A DNA stretch of 64,000 bases from an uncultured Vicinamibacterales bacterium (GTDB lineage: Bacteria > Acidobacteriota > Vicinamibacteria > Vicinamibacterales > UBA8438): NCBI GenBank assembly GCA_958295905.1, contig OY282382.1, positions 2,194,001-2,258,000 of the forward strand. The letters are read 5' to 3'. Below, piece by piece: positions 17,149 to 25,877 of this stretch (the stretch's first letter is position 1; each line of letters starts with the position of its first letter). Position numbers and translations under genes: made by a program. Below the pieces are notes generated by a model, which was given only the letters and a program-made list of their open reading frames with translations, made no database searches and was not told the origin of the DNA.

Positions 17149-17254
17149 CTGGTTTCATCTCCGGCGATCGAGGAGTCCGCGGCTGCCGCCGCCGGCTCCG
17201 GGTCGGGGGTGAGGCCCGAACGCCGGCGCAATCGGGCGCGCGATGCCGACGGCG

Positions 17255-17461
17255 TCAGCGCGGTTGATCGACGTCGGCCAGGATCTCCTCGATCCAGGTG
17301 CGGGTCTGGCGTCGCTGGACGGTGACGGAGGGGTCCCGCTCCGCCCACGGACAGTCGCTCCCGGCGTCACCGGGAGCCGACGCGCCGATACGCGCGGCGG
17401 CAGACCGCGCCGGGAGGGGACCGTGGTCTTCCACGAGGAAATCACTGCGTGCTGCTGTCAT
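17255..17461 (-). CDS. Small hypothetical protein, second of an overlapping pair
   Basis: A 68-residue frame starting MTAARSDFLVEDHG and ending RRQTRTWIEEILADVDQPR. Its ATG overlaps the stop of the frame before it (ATGA at 17458-17461) and GGAGA lies 10 bases upstream. I recognise no family. Long chance frames are common at this GC, so this is weak. Confidence 0.25.
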   Translation of the reverse strand: MTAARSDFLVEDHGPLPARSAAARIGASAPGDAGSDCPWAERDPSVTVQRRQTRTWIEEILADVDQPR

Positions 17462-17607
17462 CGGTGCGGGTCTCCATGGGCGTCGTTTTGCGCCGGCGCC
17501 GGCCTGTCGGCAGAGATGAAGCGGCGTACTTTCCGGCATCCCGACTGGTGATGCCAGTACCGACCGGCCATACCATCAGCCAGTATCGTTAGCAAGTATC
17601 GTGCCAT
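17458..17607 (-). CDS. Small hypothetical protein, first of an overlapping pair
   Basis: A 49-residue frame starting MARYLLTILADGMAGRYWHH. The only arguments for it are the 4-base overlap with the next frame and the locally lower GC. No family is recognised, and the 200 bases upstream hold nothing convincing. Confidence 0.22.
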   Translation of the reverse strand: MARYLLTILADGMAGRYWHHQSGCRKVRRFISADRPAPAQNDAHGDPHR

Positions 17608-17869
17608 GTTGAGGCTCTTCGCCGGAGCGCTAGAAAAGCGGCCATCCGGGATGGCCGGGGACGAATTCGGCCCACACCCCTGTCGGTCTCCGTGGGCCGG
17701 AATCGACACTCTTGTCGGGGTGTCGCCGAAGGAAGGGCGCTGCCGCCGCGGCGGTGTCCACCGGATCGTCAAGTGACCCGTTGGTGGACCGGCATAAAGA
17801 GGTGGGGCTACGCTCGAGCGGCGGCGTTTCTCTGCGGCCGTCCGCCGCTGCAACCGCCGATTGATTGTA

Positions 17870-19165
17870 TCAGTACCCGATGGCGAACAGCTCGTCCGCG
17901 GTCCGGATGTACCAGATACCGTCGACCAGCGCCGGCGAGGCGAGGGTGCGGGTCCCGATGTCGTTGACGTGCAGCAGCTCGAAGTCCGGACCCGTCTTCA
18001 GCACGAAGGTCTGCCCCTCGTCGTTGGTGACGAAGAGCTTGTCGTCGACGATGATCGGCGACGCCGAGATGCCCTCGCGCCGGGGGCGGCCGAGGCGTTC
18101 CTGCCACACCGTCCCGCCGGTCCTCGCGTTCAGGCAGGTGATGATGCTCGACATGTCGTTGATCTGGTAGAGGTAGTCGCCGTGCACCATCGGCGACGGG
18201 ACGAACGGCGAGCCGCGGGTGGTGCTCCACTCGACGTGGGTGCGGGTGACGTCGCCGCGGCCGCCGGGTCGGATCGCCAGCGTCGGCCCCGCCCGGCCCG
18301 AGGCGCAGTAGACCAGCCCGTGTCCGACCGCGGGCGTCGGGATGACCTCCCGCAGCATGCCGTCGCAACGCCACAGCTCTTCGCCGGTCGACGGATTGTA
18401 GGACTGCACGAGCCGCTGGCTGCTGACGATCAGCTCGTCATGGTCGCCGACGCTGATGGCGATCGGCGTGCCCCAGCCGACGCGGGCCGCCCGTTCGGTC
18501 CGCCACCGCGTCTCGCCGGTGCGCGCGTCGAGGGCGGTGACGAACGCGCCGCCGTTCTGGTCCTGGTAGATGATGACGCTGTCGCGGTAGAGCAGCGGCG
18601 ATCCGGCGGGGCCGTGGTAGTTGTCGATGCGGCCCAGGTCGCGGTGCCAGACGACGTTGCCGTCGAAGTCGACGGCCAGCATGCCGCGGCTGCCGAACGA
18701 GGCGTACACCCGCTCGCCGTCGGTGGTCACCGTCGCCGACGACGGACTGTTCTTGCCGTGGTGGCGCTCCGCCCGGCCGGTCGGGGCGTCGGCCTGCCAC
18801 AGCAGCGCGCCGTCGGACCGGCGGAAGCTCAGAATCGAGACCCGCCGGCCGCGGTCGCGCGAGGTGGTGAGAAAGATCCGGTCGCCCCACACGATGGGCG
18901 AGGAGTGTCCCCGGCCCGGTACCGGCCGCTTCCACAGGACGTTGGTGGTGGCGGACCACCGGTCGGGATATCCCGTGCCCTCGACCACACCCTGCCCCGA
19001 GGGGCCCCGCCAGCGCGGCCAGTACCGCGCGCCGTCGCCCTCCGGCGGGACCATGCGGACGCCGGCCGGGCTCTGGGCGCCGGCCGCCGGCGCCATGGCG
19101 GCCAGCAGGCCGAGCATAAGGGTCAGCGCAGCGAAACGGCGGGGGCCTCGGGTGTTTCGTCTCAC
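17870..19165 (-). CDS. Secreted PQQ-like beta-propeller protein
   Basis: A 431-residue protein with a signal peptide (RRFAALTLMLGLLAAMAPAA, cut near AAGAQ) and repeated propeller blades marked by ALDARTGETRW, NPSTGEELWR and LNARTGGTVWQERLG. The opening WPRWRGPSGQG is shared with two other proteins here (at 21522 and 32397), so they form one paralogous group. Such YVTN/PQQ-like propellers of about 420 residues are periplasmic and their ligand is often unknown; dedicated dehydrogenase residues are not evident. A perfect TATAAT -10 lies upstream. Confidence 0.85.
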   Translation of the reverse strand: MRRNTRGPRRFAALTLMLGLLAAMAPAAGAQSPAGVRMVPPEGDGARYWPRWRGPSGQGVVEGTGYPDRWSATTNVLWKRPVPGRGHSSPIVWGDRIFLTTSRDRGRRVSILSFRRSDGALLWQADAPTGRAERHHGKNSPSSATVTTDGERVYASFGSRGMLAVDFDGNVVWHRDLGRIDNYHGPAGSPLLYRDSVIIYQDQNGGAFVTALDARTGETRWRTERAARVGWGTPIAISVGDHDELIVSSQRLVQSYNPSTGEELWRCDGMLREVIPTPAVGHGLVYCASGRAGPTLAIRPGGRGDVTRTHVEWSTTRGSPFVPSPMVHGDYLYQINDMSSIITCLNARTGGTVWQERLGRPRREGISASPIIVDDKLFVTNDEGQTFVLKTGPDFELLHVNDIGTRTLASPALVDGIWYIRTADELFAIGY

Positions 19166-19288
19166 GGTCGAACTCCTGGTGCGGTGTCACGAGCGAATAT
19201 CAGGGTCATCGGGGAACTCGCCGGGAGCCCGGGAGAGGCCCCCACGCCGGAGAATCGCATCGTTCGACTCAAGTCCGTTCATCCAAAA

Positions 19289-19294
19289 ATTATA
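19289..19294 (-). promoter_or_regulatory. Perfect -10 box (TATAAT) upstream of the propeller gene
   Basis: On the minus strand the sequence reads CGTTATAATTTTTGG, the only consensus -10 I see in the window. The hexamer 17 bases upstream is TGAGCC, a weak -35. It would give a leader of about 115 bases before the start at 19165. Confidence 0.5.
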
Positions 19295-19306
19295 ACGTGA
19301 CGAACG

Positions 19307-20149
19307 CTAGTGGCTCATGGCGTAGAGCAGAACGTTGATCCCCAGCGCGTAGCCGTCGGGCGAGAACTGCTCGAAGAACCGCGGGTCCTCACCTTCGCGT
19401 TCCCAGGCGTCGGCGACGTCGGTGTTGTGCGACATCAGCACCAGAATGCGTCCGTGTTCGTCGGTGATGGCGCGCAGGTGGGCCTCTTCGCTGTCCCGGC
19501 CGCGCTCGGACGTGGTGCCGCCGCTGCGCCACCAGAACTGGATCGCGGTGATCTGCGGCACCTCGTCGACGTACATGAGCGCGCGGAACACCGGATGTTC
19601 CGGCGGCAGGTCGCGGATGGGGTAGTCGGCCGGCGGCAGGACCCGGCTGATCTCCGACTGCCAGTGCTGCCAGGCGGCGGTGCCCCAGAAGTCGTCCACC
19701 CAGAGGAATCCCCCCTTCAGCAGATAGTTGCGAAGCTGGGCGGCCTCCGTTCCGCTCAGGCCGATGGTGCCGACGTCGGCGGCCATGATGAACGGACAGT
19801 TGAACAGCTCGCGGTCGTTGAGGGCGACCACCCAGTGGTTCGGCTCGCCCCGGCGGTCGAGGCTCACCTGGGCCGTCGTCAGGTCCGAGAACCGGAACAT
19901 CAGATTGATGCCCGCGTAGGGATAGTCGGTGATCCAACCCATGCCGAGGGCCTCGTAGCGGACGCTGCGGTACATCAGCTTGCAGAACGCGAAGTCGCGG
20001 TCCGGCATCGAAGGGGGTGGGTAGCGCGGGGGCATGTTGCCCTCGCCGAAGAACCGCTGGGCTCCCGCCGCCGCCGCGAGGGAGACCACCAGCCCGACCG
20101 CGGGCAGCAGGGCGATTCCCGCCGGGAGACGGCGCCGCGGGATCTTCAT
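19307..20149 (-). CDS. DUF4159 domain protein, secreted
   Basis: The start is placed at MKIPRRRLPAGIALL (20149), which gives a signal peptide (ALLPAVGLVVSLAAAAGAQ) and has AGGATGGCAG as ribosome-binding site. The 280-residue product matches DUF4159: FAFCKLMYRS, an ALND-RELFNCPFIMAADVG core and YLLKGGFLWVDDFWG, a glutamine-amidotransferase-like fold of unknown activity. Acidobacterial DUF4159 proteins often sit near MoxR/vWA genes, but none is here. It is transcribed toward the next propeller gene. Confidence 0.82.
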   Translation of the reverse strand: MKIPRRRLPAGIALLPAVGLVVSLAAAAGAQRFFGEGNMPPRYPPPSMPDRDFAFCKLMYRSVRYEALGMGWITDYPYAGINLMFRFSDLTTAQVSLDRRGEPNHWVVALNDRELFNCPFIMAADVGTIGLSGTEAAQLRNYLLKGGFLWVDDFWGTAAWQHWQSEISRVLPPADYPIRDLPPEHPVFRALMYVDEVPQITAIQFWWRSGGTTSERGRDSEEAHLRAITDEHGRILVLMSHNTDVADAWEREGEDPRFFEQFSPDGYALGINVLLYAMSH

Positions 20150-20432
20150 CTGCCATCCTCCGTCGTGTGCTTCATCCGCGTCCGGACGGCCGGCGTTCTG
20201 CGGATCGTTCGACCGTCCTTCCGACCGGACTCTTATACCACGGCGGTCGTTCGGCGGCGGCTTGTTCGCGGCGGCGGTCTCGGGCCGGCGGTCGAGATCC
20301 GCGTCGGGAGAAGAACGGCTCCGGGCGGGCCGACGGGCGGCCTGCGGGCGCGTCGTTCGCGGCGCTTCGCGGGCCGGGGCCGCAGACGGCCGCGCAGGCA
20401 TCCACAACGCGGGCGGCCGCGCGGCGGTGGGG

Positions 20433-20594
20433 GCACGTCAGGACAGTGAGGCATGCGGCTCGGCCGGCTCCCCGAGGCGCCCCTTGGCGCGCGAAACCCG
20501 AAGGCCCCGTTCGGCGGGGCCGCGAGGCCGGGAACGGGACCGAAATCGCCGACCCTGACCGTTCCAGGGCGGTCGCCTCACGAATTTGCCGCGC
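20433..20594 (+). mobile_element. MITE-like repeat, family B copy 2
   Basis: It aligns with the element at 10131: GCACGTCAGGACAGTGAGGC at the left, CCCGAGGCGCCCC and a GGGAACGGGACCGAAATCGCC core, and GGGCGGTCGCCTCACGAATT at the right. The right end is decayed and no target duplication is clear. Confidence 0.65.
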
Positions 20595-20672
20595 AGCCCG
20601 CGGCTGTCCGCGTGTTGCGCGGCGGTTCCATTTGCGTCAGCATGGGGGAGACAAGAGAAAAGGGGGGCAACG

Positions 20673-21014
20673 ATGGCGCTTCGAATCAACCAGCGGGATG
20701 ACGGTCCGATCACGATTCTCGATCTTTCCGGCAAGGTGGCCGGGGCGGCGGGGGAATCGCTCTCGGATCGAATCGAGAGTCTCGTCGGCGCGGGGCGCAA
20801 CCAGCTGATCCTGAATCTCGGCGCCGTGTCGAACATCGACAGCGCAGGGCTCGGCTGGCTGCTGTCGATACGCAGCGCCGTCGGGGGTGCGGGCGGCCAG
20901 CTCAAGCTCCTCAACCTCACCGAGCGGGTCGAGGACCTGATAGTGACGACGAAGCTCGAGATGGTGTTCGACTCGTTCGAGTCGGAGGCGGACGCCGTGC
21001 AGAGCTTCTCGTGA
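20673..21014 (+). CDS. STAS-domain anti-sigma factor antagonist
   Basis: A 113-residue single STAS domain: ITILDLSGKVAGAAGESLSD, NQLILNLGAVSNIDSAGLGW with the phosphorylatable Ser57, and LKLLNLTERVEDLIVTTKLE. Proteins like SpoIIAA bind anti-sigma kinases; phosphorylation of this serine controls release. No RsbW-type kinase is near, so the partner lies elsewhere. AGGGGGGC precedes the ATG. It sits between two different repeat elements (families B and A). Confidence 0.88.
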   Translation: MALRINQRDDGPITILDLSGKVAGAAGESLSDRIESLVGAGRNQLILNLGAVSNIDSAGLGWLLSIRSAVGGAGGQLKLLNLTERVEDLIVTTKLEMVFDSFESEADAVQSFS

Positions 21015-21023
21015 GTCGCCGGA

Positions 21024-21198
21024 CCAGGACCCTCCCACGTTCCGCCACCGCCGTGCGCAGGCGGAATCGTGGCGGGTCCTGGGGTTCTGGACTGGAGGCA
21101 TCGTGGGTCTCACGCGGCGGCGGCCGGTCGGCAAGACGGTGGCGACCCCGCGAATCGGGGGCGGGCCGTCACGCGCAGTCAGCGTGGGATGCCCCTGG
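21024..21198 (+). mobile_element. 175-bp MITE-like repeat, family A copy 2
   Basis: The ends are CCAGGACCCTCCCACGTT and AGCGTGGGATGCCCCTGG. The 8 bases TCGCCGGA occur on both sides (21016-21023 and 21199-21206), a clear target-site duplication. It begins 9 bases after the STAS stop codon. Confidence 0.88.
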
Positions 21199-21239
21199 TC
21201 GCCGGACGGATTGCCCTTGGCAGAGCGGGGGACGGGAGT

Positions 21240-21395
21240 CCCCGAGTCGCGCCCGAGCCGGGGGGCGGTAGGGGCGCAGGCGGGCTGCAGAACGCCCGGC
21301 GGACAAGGCGTACGAGGGAACCGGCCGGCACTGAGGCCGGAACATGGACGTCAGGCCGAATGCGGCGCCCGCCGAATGCGGCGCGGGTTTTCTGC
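21240..21395 (+). repeat. Family D repeat, degenerate
   Basis: It contains GCGCAGGCGGGCTGCAGAACGCCCGGC, matching the hairpin core of family D, followed by AAGGCGTACGAGGG and two GAATGCGGCGC motifs. This lies in the 500-base gap before the next gene, which otherwise shows nothing. Confidence 0.4.
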
Positions 21396-21521
21396 GCCGG
21401 CTGCCGGGGCCGCATCGACCTTTCGGCATCGACCGATCGCCGCTCGAGCGGCCGGCGGACTCCGACCACGGTCTACCCAGGATCGTAGAATCTCATGCCC
21501 GACGGGCGGTCAGGACGAACC

Positions 21522-22772
21522 ATGACACGGATCAGGCGCCGGATGCGGTGGAGCGCCCCCGCGGCGATCGTCGCGGCGGTGGGGGTTCAGGTGGCGGCGC
21601 AGGACTGGCCGCAGTTTCTCGGGCCGGCGCGGGACGGCCGCTACACCGGCCCGCCGCTCGCCGCGGGCTGGGCCGCCGACGGCCCGCCCCGGTTGTGGTC
21701 CCGGCCGGTGGGGGCGGGCTTCGCCGGTCCGGCGGTGGCCGCCGATCGGGTCATCCTGTTTCACCGCGTGGGGCGGCGGGAGGTCGTCGAGGCGCTCGCG
21801 GCCGCAACCGGCGACACCGTCTGGCGCTACGACTACCCGACCAGCTACCGCGACGACTTCGGGTTCGACGAAGGACCGCGGTCGGTGCCGGTCGTCGTCG
21901 ACGGGCGGGTGTACACGTTCGGCGCGCAGGGCCAGCTCCACGCCGTCGATCTCGAGACCGGCGCCGGCGTCTGGCAGGTGGACACCCACGCCCGCTACGG
22001 CGTGCGCAAGGGGTTCTTCGGGGCGGCGGGGTCTCCTCTCGTCGAGGACGGACAGGTCATCGCGAACGTCGGCGGCCGCCGCGGCGGCATCGTCGCGTTC
22101 GACGCCGCCACCGGCGACGAGCGGTGGACCGCGACGACCCACGAGGCGAGCTATTCGTCGCCGGTCGGCGCCACCTTCGGGGGGCGGCGCCACGCCCTCG
22201 TCTTCACCCGTACCGGGCTCGTCGGGCTCGATCCGGCATCGGGCGAGGTTCGGTTCGAGAAACGGTGGCGCTCCCGCATCGGGGCATCGGTGAACGCGGC
22301 CACGCCGCTGGTCCTCGGCGACTCCGTGTTCATCTCCGCCAGCTACGGCACCGGCGCCGCCCTGCTGCGGGTGGAGGGCGGGGCGCTGGCCGAGGCGTGG
22401 ACCGGCGACGACAGCATGACCAACCACTACGCCACCGCCGTGGAGCGAGACGGCGTGCTGTACGGTTACCACGGCCGCCAGGAGTACAGCCCGAGCCTGC
22501 GGGCCGTCGATGCGCGCACCGGCGCCGTCCGCTGGAGCCAGGATCGCTTCGGGGCCGGCACCGTCACGCTGGCCGGCGACCTTCTCGTGATCCTGCGCGA
22601 GAGCGGCGAGCTGATGCTGGCCGAGGCGACCCCCGACGCGCTTCGTCCTCTCGCCCGCGCGAGGATTCTGCCGGGCGTGGTGCGCGCCTACCCCGCCCTC
22701 GCCGCCGGACGCCTCTATGCGAGGAACACCGACACCCTCGTCGCCGTCGATCTCCGAGATCGAAGAAGGTGA
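21522..22772 (+). CDS. Secreted PQQ-like beta-propeller protein
   Basis: Start MTRIRRRMRWSAP (21522) is preceded by AGGAC and gives a signal peptide ending VQVAAQ; an ATG 27 bases upstream is less likely. The 416-residue product has DWPQFLGPARDGRYTG at its N-terminus and blades such as AAATGDTVWRYD, VDLETGAGVWQ and VDARTGAVRWSQ. It belongs with the proteins at 17870 and 32397. The last residues, VAVDLRDRRR, run into a fragment of a foreign ATPase gene on the other strand, so the native C-terminus may have lost a few residues. Confidence 0.83.
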   Translation: MTRIRRRMRWSAPAAIVAAVGVQVAAQDWPQFLGPARDGRYTGPPLAAGWAADGPPRLWSRPVGAGFAGPAVAADRVILFHRVGRREVVEALAAATGDTVWRYDYPTSYRDDFGFDEGPRSVPVVVDGRVYTFGAQGQLHAVDLETGAGVWQVDTHARYGVRKGFFGAAGSPLVEDGQVIANVGGRRGGIVAFDAATGDERWTATTHEASYSSPVGATFGGRRHALVFTRTGLVGLDPASGEVRFEKRWRSRIGASVNAATPLVLGDSVFISASYGTGAALLRVEGGALAEAWTGDDSMTNHYATAVERDGVLYGYHGRQEYSPSLRAVDARTGAVRWSQDRFGAGTVTLAGDLLVILRESGELMLAEATPDALRPLARARILPGVVRAYPALAAGRLYARNTDTLVAVDLRDRRR

Positions 22773-22870
22773 CCGGCAGGGCTGCGCCTTCCACCACGCT
22801 CCGCGCGGTCGTCGTCTTGCCGACCTGCCGCGCACCGATGTAGGCCGACGACGGGAAACTGCCGCAGCAG
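22768..22870 (-). pseudogene. N-terminal fragment of a DUF4143-type AAA ATPase
   Basis: The minus-strand translation reads YIGARQVGKTTTARSVVEGA then ALPVTFFDLGD, which is the Walker A region of DUF4143-family ATPases (consensus GARQVGKTT then FFDLED). Only about 35 codons remain; both sides are unrelated sequence. Confidence 0.7.
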
Positions 22871-23015
22871 GTTTCCCCATCGAGGCTGTATGGCCGGCGC
22901 GGGGAATCACATCGGGCACCGTGCCCCCCGCCCGCGCGCAGTTGCGCCCGCCGCGGCGCTCTCAGTCGCGCAGGGCGAACGTCGAGAGGGAGTGTCCGGC
23001 GATGACCGCCACATA
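22832..23015. repeat. 184-bp direct repeat, left copy
   Basis: It is identical at 183 of 184 positions to 24045-24228. It carries the last 18 codons of the quinoprotein gene at 24175 plus downstream DNA and a piece of the ATPase fragment. The one difference is a synonymous GAC for GAT in the last codon. Confidence 0.92.
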
Positions 23016-24044
23016 GCAGCCCGTGGCAGTGCGCCGTGAAAGGCGCCATTCTTCAGCGGGTGCGAATCCCGCCCGGCAACTGTCGCTCCAGCCGGTAGCA
23101 GTCGGAGCGGACGATGGAGGCAACGACATCGGCTGAAGCACTCCGACGACAAAGGGCCGCCGAGGGCGGTTCAGCGACCATACGGGCCGTAGCGTGAGCG
23201 AACGCCGAGCAGGCCCCGAAACCTGCGTTGCGGAAGCCGACCCGCCTGTCACACGGGGAAGGCTGCCAGCGGTCGGGAAGCGAGCGACGGGAGCACCGAC
23301 CGGTTCCGCCGGGGTATTGGCGACGGCACGCATGGAGGAGGGGAATGGACGCAACACGGGAAGCCCCGCCGGTGGCGTGGCACGCGCCAACTGACAGCCC
23401 GCGAGGGTCAGGTCGGGCCGGTGAGGGTGGCGGAGAAGCTCGTACTACCGAGGAGGTCGGGTAACGCCGACGGAGGGAAGGAGCTTCAGGTGGAAGGGAT
23501 GGCGAAAGGGAGCAGGCTCACGGGAGTGGCCGACGGCCTATCACCCCGGAGATGAGCGGAAATGCCGGACGTCATCACATTCACAAGCGAAGGGGACGAC
23601 CCGAGCGGTCGCCGTCGTCAGGGCGTCGACAGGCCTGACGACGCACCGGTCCGTCCGGCGCAAGGGTGCGAGCTTGGTGTGCCACCGGTTCGCAAGACCC
23701 GCCCGCCGGTCGTGACCGGGAGCCCGTGTGCGAGCCGAATGATTCCACTGGAGAGCCCGGTGCCGGAAACCGGCACGCCGGGTTCGGAGAGCGGGGGGAG
23801 GAAACGTGCCCATGGGAATCGGACTGCGGCCTGGCTGCGAAAGCGCCGGACAAGCCACCGATTCCCTACCGGCTACGCGCCTCCCCTCGACTCTACAAAC
23901 TCCGCGGCGCGCCAACTGGCCGGCGGTGGCGCGGAAACGGCTCGGATCGGTCAGATTTCGGCGATTTTCGACCGCTGTACGACACGTTCTTGGGCCGAGT
24001 ACGGCCCCGGCCGGATGCGGCACAACTTCTGCCACGGACTGATA
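23016..24044 (+). mobile_element. 1-kb insertion: family C repeat split by a group II intron
   Basis: The insertion lies exactly between the two 184-bp repeats. Its ends, GCAGCCCGTGGCA and TGCCACGGACTG, are inverted repeats of each other. Without the intron, what is left (23016-23028 plus 23897-24044) matches the uninterrupted family C element at 43297-43458 on the other strand, at about 85% by eye. No protein-coding gene is present. Confidence 0.75.
23029..23896 (+). ncRNA. Group II intron without ORF
   Basis: The 5' end GTGCGCC fits the GUGYG consensus. Domain V is at 23753-23785: GAGCCCGG pairs with CCGGGTTC, an inner GCCGG/CCGGC stem closes a GAAA-type loop, with a CG bulge. Domain VI is extended: GAGCGGGGGGAGG pairs with CGCCTCCCCTC, and inside it GGGAATCGG pairs with CCGATTCCC. 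An unpaired A at 23890 is 7 bases from the 3' end CTAC, where a branch point is expected. The 868-base intron has no reverse transcriptase, so splicing or mobility would need help in trans. The exon junction agrees with the intact repeat copy at 43.4 kb. Confidence 0.82.
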
Positions 24045-24228
24045 GCACCGATGTAGGCCGACGACGGGAAACTGCCGCAGCAGGTTTCCCCATCGAGGCT
24101 GTATGGCCGGCGCGGGGAATCACATCGGGCACCGTGCCCCCCGCCCGCGCGCAGTTGCGCCCGCCGCGGCGCTCTCAATCGCGCAGGGCGAACGTCGAGA
24201 GGGAGTGTCCGGCGATGACCGCCACATA
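24045..24228. repeat. 184-bp direct repeat, right copy
   Basis: Matches 22832-23015 with one substitution. This copy holds the functional 3' end of the quinoprotein gene that stops at 24175. Confidence 0.92.
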
Positions 24229-25869
24229 CTGCCGGCCGTCCACCTCGTAGGTCATCGGGCCGTTGGTGATCTGCCCGCCGAGGCTCGTCCTCCACAGCAG
24301 GTCGCCGGTGCGCGCGTCGAGCGCCTGGAAGTAGCCCGAGCGCGTGCCGGTGAACAGCAGGTCCGAGGCGGTGGTCAGAATGCCGCTGCTGGTGATGTCG
24401 GTCATCTCGAACTTCCATTGCAGCGCGCCGGTCAGCGCGTCGAGCGCGACCACCGCTCCGGACCCCGCCGCGTCGGTCCAGGTGTTGATGGGGCCCCGCG
24501 TCAGCCCCGGCACCGTGGGCGCGTCGGGCACCGGCGCCGCCGTCCTCGGCCGTCCGCCGACGAACGAGCGCCCCGGTTCGTACTCCTGCGGCTGTCCGTC
24601 GAAGACCGACGCGTAGTCCTCCCAGGCCGGGACGTAGAACAGCCCCGTCCGCGGGCTGAAGGACGGCGAGTACCAGTTCGTCCCGCCCTGCACGCCGGGA
24701 TAGGTGGGCGCGCCCGGGGGCTGGGGCGTCTCGACGGGGCGCCCGCTGTCGTCGAGCCCCTCCGCCCAGTTGACGGCCACGAAGGGACGGCCGGTGAGGA
24801 ACCGGCCCGTCGTCCGGTCGAGCACGTAGTAGAAGCCGTTGCGGTTGGCCCAGAGCATCGCCTTCAGCGTGACGCCGTTGCGCTCGAAGTCGGCGAGCAC
24901 GGGAATCTGCACCGCGTCGTAGTCGTAGGGGTCGTTCGGCGTGAACTGGAAGTGCCACCGCAACTCGCCGGTGTCGGCGTCGAGGGCGACCACCGAGTCC
25001 GAGTAGAGGTTGTCGCCGGGGCGCTGCGCGCGGTTGAAGTCGGGTCCCGGGTTGCCGAGGCCCCAGTACATCAGGTTCAGCTCGGGGTCGTACGACCCGG
25101 TCAGCCACGCCGCGGCGCCGCCGTGCCGCCAAGCCTCCGGGTCGCAGTAAGTCTCGGGGTTCGGCGGGCACGCCTCCCACGTCTCGTGCCCCGGCTCGCC
25201 CGGTCCCGGGATGGTGTGGAAGCGCCACGTCTCCTCGCCGGTGGCCGCGTCGAGGGCCGCGATGAACCCGCGGATGCCCCGGTCGCCGCCGGCCGAGCCC
25301 ACGATGACCTGGTCCTTGACGACGAGCGGCGCCAGGGTGAACGAATAGGCCAGCGCCTTGTCGGCCAACTCCACGTTCCACCGCTCGGCCCCGGTCGCCG
25401 CGTCGAGCGCCACCACGTGCGCGTCCAGCGTGGCCATGAACACGCGATCGCCCAGGATGGCGACGCCGCGGTTGTTCGATCCGCAGCAGGCCCGGTGGTC
25501 GGGCGGGGTGGGATAGCGGTAGATCCAGAACACGCGCCCCGTCCGGGCGTCGAGCGCCACCACGTCGTTGGGGCGCTGCGTCAGGTACATGACGCCGTCC
25601 ACGACCAGCGGCGTCGACTGCCACGGACCGACGACAGGGGTCTGGTAGACCCACTGCAACTGCAGGTCGCCTATATTCGCCGGGGTCACCTCGTCCAGCC
25701 CGCTGTAGCGCTGGCTGAGGTAGCTGCCCGAGTAGGTCAGCCAGTGCGCCGGCGTCTGCGCCGCCTCTCGGAGGCGTTCGAACGGGACCTGCGCCGACAC
25801 GGCGCCGGAAGCCGTTCCGACCAGAAGCGCCGCCAACCCGATCCGCCGCATCGTCTCGTGGGTTCGCAT
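24175..25869 (-). CDS. PQQ-dependent alcohol dehydrogenase-type quinoprotein
   Basis: Start MRTHETMRRIGLAALLVG (25869) gives a secreted 564-residue protein. It has the eight-bladed layout of PQQ alcohol dehydrogenases, including W-motif blades (LDARTGRVFWIYRY, LDADTGELRWHFQF) and adjacent cysteines in HRACCGSNNRGVAI, the vicinal disulfide that covers PQQ. NDPYDYDAVQ lies near the active site, where the catalytic Asp is expected. It would oxidise alcohols in the periplasm using PQQ and Ca or a lanthanide. The diheme cytochrome gene 8 bases upstream is its likely electron acceptor. Its 3' end is duplicated beyond a 1-kb insertion. Confidence 0.88.
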   Translation of the reverse strand: MRTHETMRRIGLAALLVGTASGAVSAQVPFERLREAAQTPAHWLTYSGSYLSQRYSGLDEVTPANIGDLQLQWVYQTPVVGPWQSTPLVVDGVMYLTQRPNDVVALDARTGRVFWIYRYPTPPDHRACCGSNNRGVAILGDRVFMATLDAHVVALDAATGAERWNVELADKALAYSFTLAPLVVKDQVIVGSAGGDRGIRGFIAALDAATGEETWRFHTIPGPGEPGHETWEACPPNPETYCDPEAWRHGGAAAWLTGSYDPELNLMYWGLGNPGPDFNRAQRPGDNLYSDSVVALDADTGELRWHFQFTPNDPYDYDAVQIPVLADFERNGVTLKAMLWANRNGFYYVLDRTTGRFLTGRPFVAVNWAEGLDDSGRPVETPQPPGAPTYPGVQGGTNWYSPSFSPRTGLFYVPAWEDYASVFDGQPQEYEPGRSFVGGRPRTAAPVPDAPTVPGLTRGPINTWTDAAGSGAVVALDALTGALQWKFEMTDITSSGILTTASDLLFTGTRSGYFQALDARTGDLLWRTSLGGQITNGPMTYEVDGRQYVAVIAGHSLSTFALRD

Positions 25870-25877
25870 CGTCCGCC

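Noticed and set aside
23029-24044. A reverse transcriptase or other protein gene inside the insertion
   Set aside because: All frames were read; none has RT motifs such as YADD. The frames are short and low complexity.
24175-25869. Quinoprotein gene truncated by the insertion
   Set aside because: The right-hand repeat carries its complete 3' end and stop; only a spare copy of the end lies beyond the insertion.
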